This document shows positions 63,890-64,000 of a stretch of 64,000 nucleotides of DNA, one piece after another; position 1 is the stretch's first letter; every line of letters starts with the position of its first letter. The DNA comes from Candidatus Dietzia intestinigallinarum (GTDB lineage: Bacteria; Actinomycetota; Actinomycetes; Mycobacteriales; Mycobacteriaceae), in NCBI GenBank assembly GCA_019119875.1, contig DWWG01000242.1:1-64000 (forward strand). Direction: 5' to 3'. The notes beneath the pieces were generated by a model, which was not told the DNA's origin, searched no databases, and saw only the letters and a program-made list of their open reading frames with translations. A program made the translations under genes and the position numbers.

Positions 63890-64000
63890 ATCTGGTCCGG
63901 GGTGTTGACCAGCATCGCGGCTGCGCGCCTCAGGTAGTCGACCAGCGCGGCGCGGTGCTCGTCGTCCATCGTCTCGCGGTCGATGGTGTCGACCGCGGCC
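63886..64000 (-). CDS. glbO: Truncated hemoglobin trHbO, C-terminal fragment
   Basis: Only the last 37 codons are in the window: [20 protein letters not shown] followed by [14 protein letters not shown]. The final helix (E-H-R-x-x-L-x-D-Y-L-x-x-A-A-x-x-x-V-N) matches the end of group II truncated hemoglobin O. The heme ligands lie outside the window. Its stop overlaps the aglA start by four bases, so the two are translationally coupled. Confidence 0.8.
   Translation of the reverse strand, partial: AAVDTIDRETMDDEHRAALVDYLRRAAAMLVNTPDQM

Overview
The window is high-GC actinobacterial DNA, densely coding, with GTG starts and 4-base stop/start overlaps throughout. A giant type I fatty acid synthase coupled to acpS, a mycolate-reductase-type SDR (cmrA), an L,D-transpeptidase lipoprotein, a trHbO-type globin next to aglA, and IdeR/DtxR-like iron boxes all point to a mycolic-acid-containing member of the Mycobacteriales. 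Dietzia is my best guess for the genus; that is inference from gene content and remembered synteny, not a search. No mobile element, phage gene or CRISPR array is visible.

Layout. (1) 1-2554: end of ctaD, serB with two ACT domains, and a PTH2-like protein. (2) 2503-9172: an iron-siderophore import locus. It has a divergent AraC regulator, an iron box, a binding lipoprotein, a siderophore-interacting reductase fused to a methyltransferase-like domain, two FecCD permeases and an ATPase. (3) 9184-17599: housekeeping genes dinG, pncB, clpS, DUF2017, rhomboid, murI, a metallo-beta-lactamase-fold phosphodiesterase, rph and rdgB. (4) 17609-21201: a heme ABC importer (hmuTUV) with a divergent MarR-like gene and a second iron box. 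(5) 21212-24844: DUF3817 and lprD-like membrane proteins, tRNA-Leu, a methionine/alanine importer (metP with a 38-residue metS) and a secreted protein.

(6) 24845-35076: the fas promoter region, fas (3141 aa) and acpS. (7) 35077-39371: a repeat-rich gene-free stretch, a TetR gene in an operon with bcp, a DUF3618 gene, tRNA-Lys and an L,D-transpeptidase. (8) 39593-45883: two YhgE/Pip membrane proteins and a cardiolipin synthase. (9) 46157-47922: tRNA-His, orn and cmrA. (10) 47923-49551: a visibly less GC-rich patch with two secreted-protein genes, the second frameshifted. (11) 49803-55449: an MFS transporter, a HAD phosphatase, an F420-type oxidoreductase, tRNA-Arg and a CopD-CtaG fusion. (12) 55619-64000: a second-type SSB, ettA, three hot-dog thioesterases in tandem, a hypothetical gene, a solitary DNA methyltransferase, an SDR, aglA and the end of a globin gene.

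Functional themes are iron and heme acquisition under iron control, fatty-acid and mycolate synthesis (fas, acpS, cmrA, thioesterases), envelope building (Ldt, Pip proteins, cls, murI) and RNA/nucleotide housekeeping. The most useful unannotated signals are a set of -10 hexamers placed 6-8 bases before start codons (predicted leaderless genes), a pair of near-identical palindromes upstream of fas, the reductase-methyltransferase fusion, and the frameshifted secreted-protein gene behind a palindromic operator.
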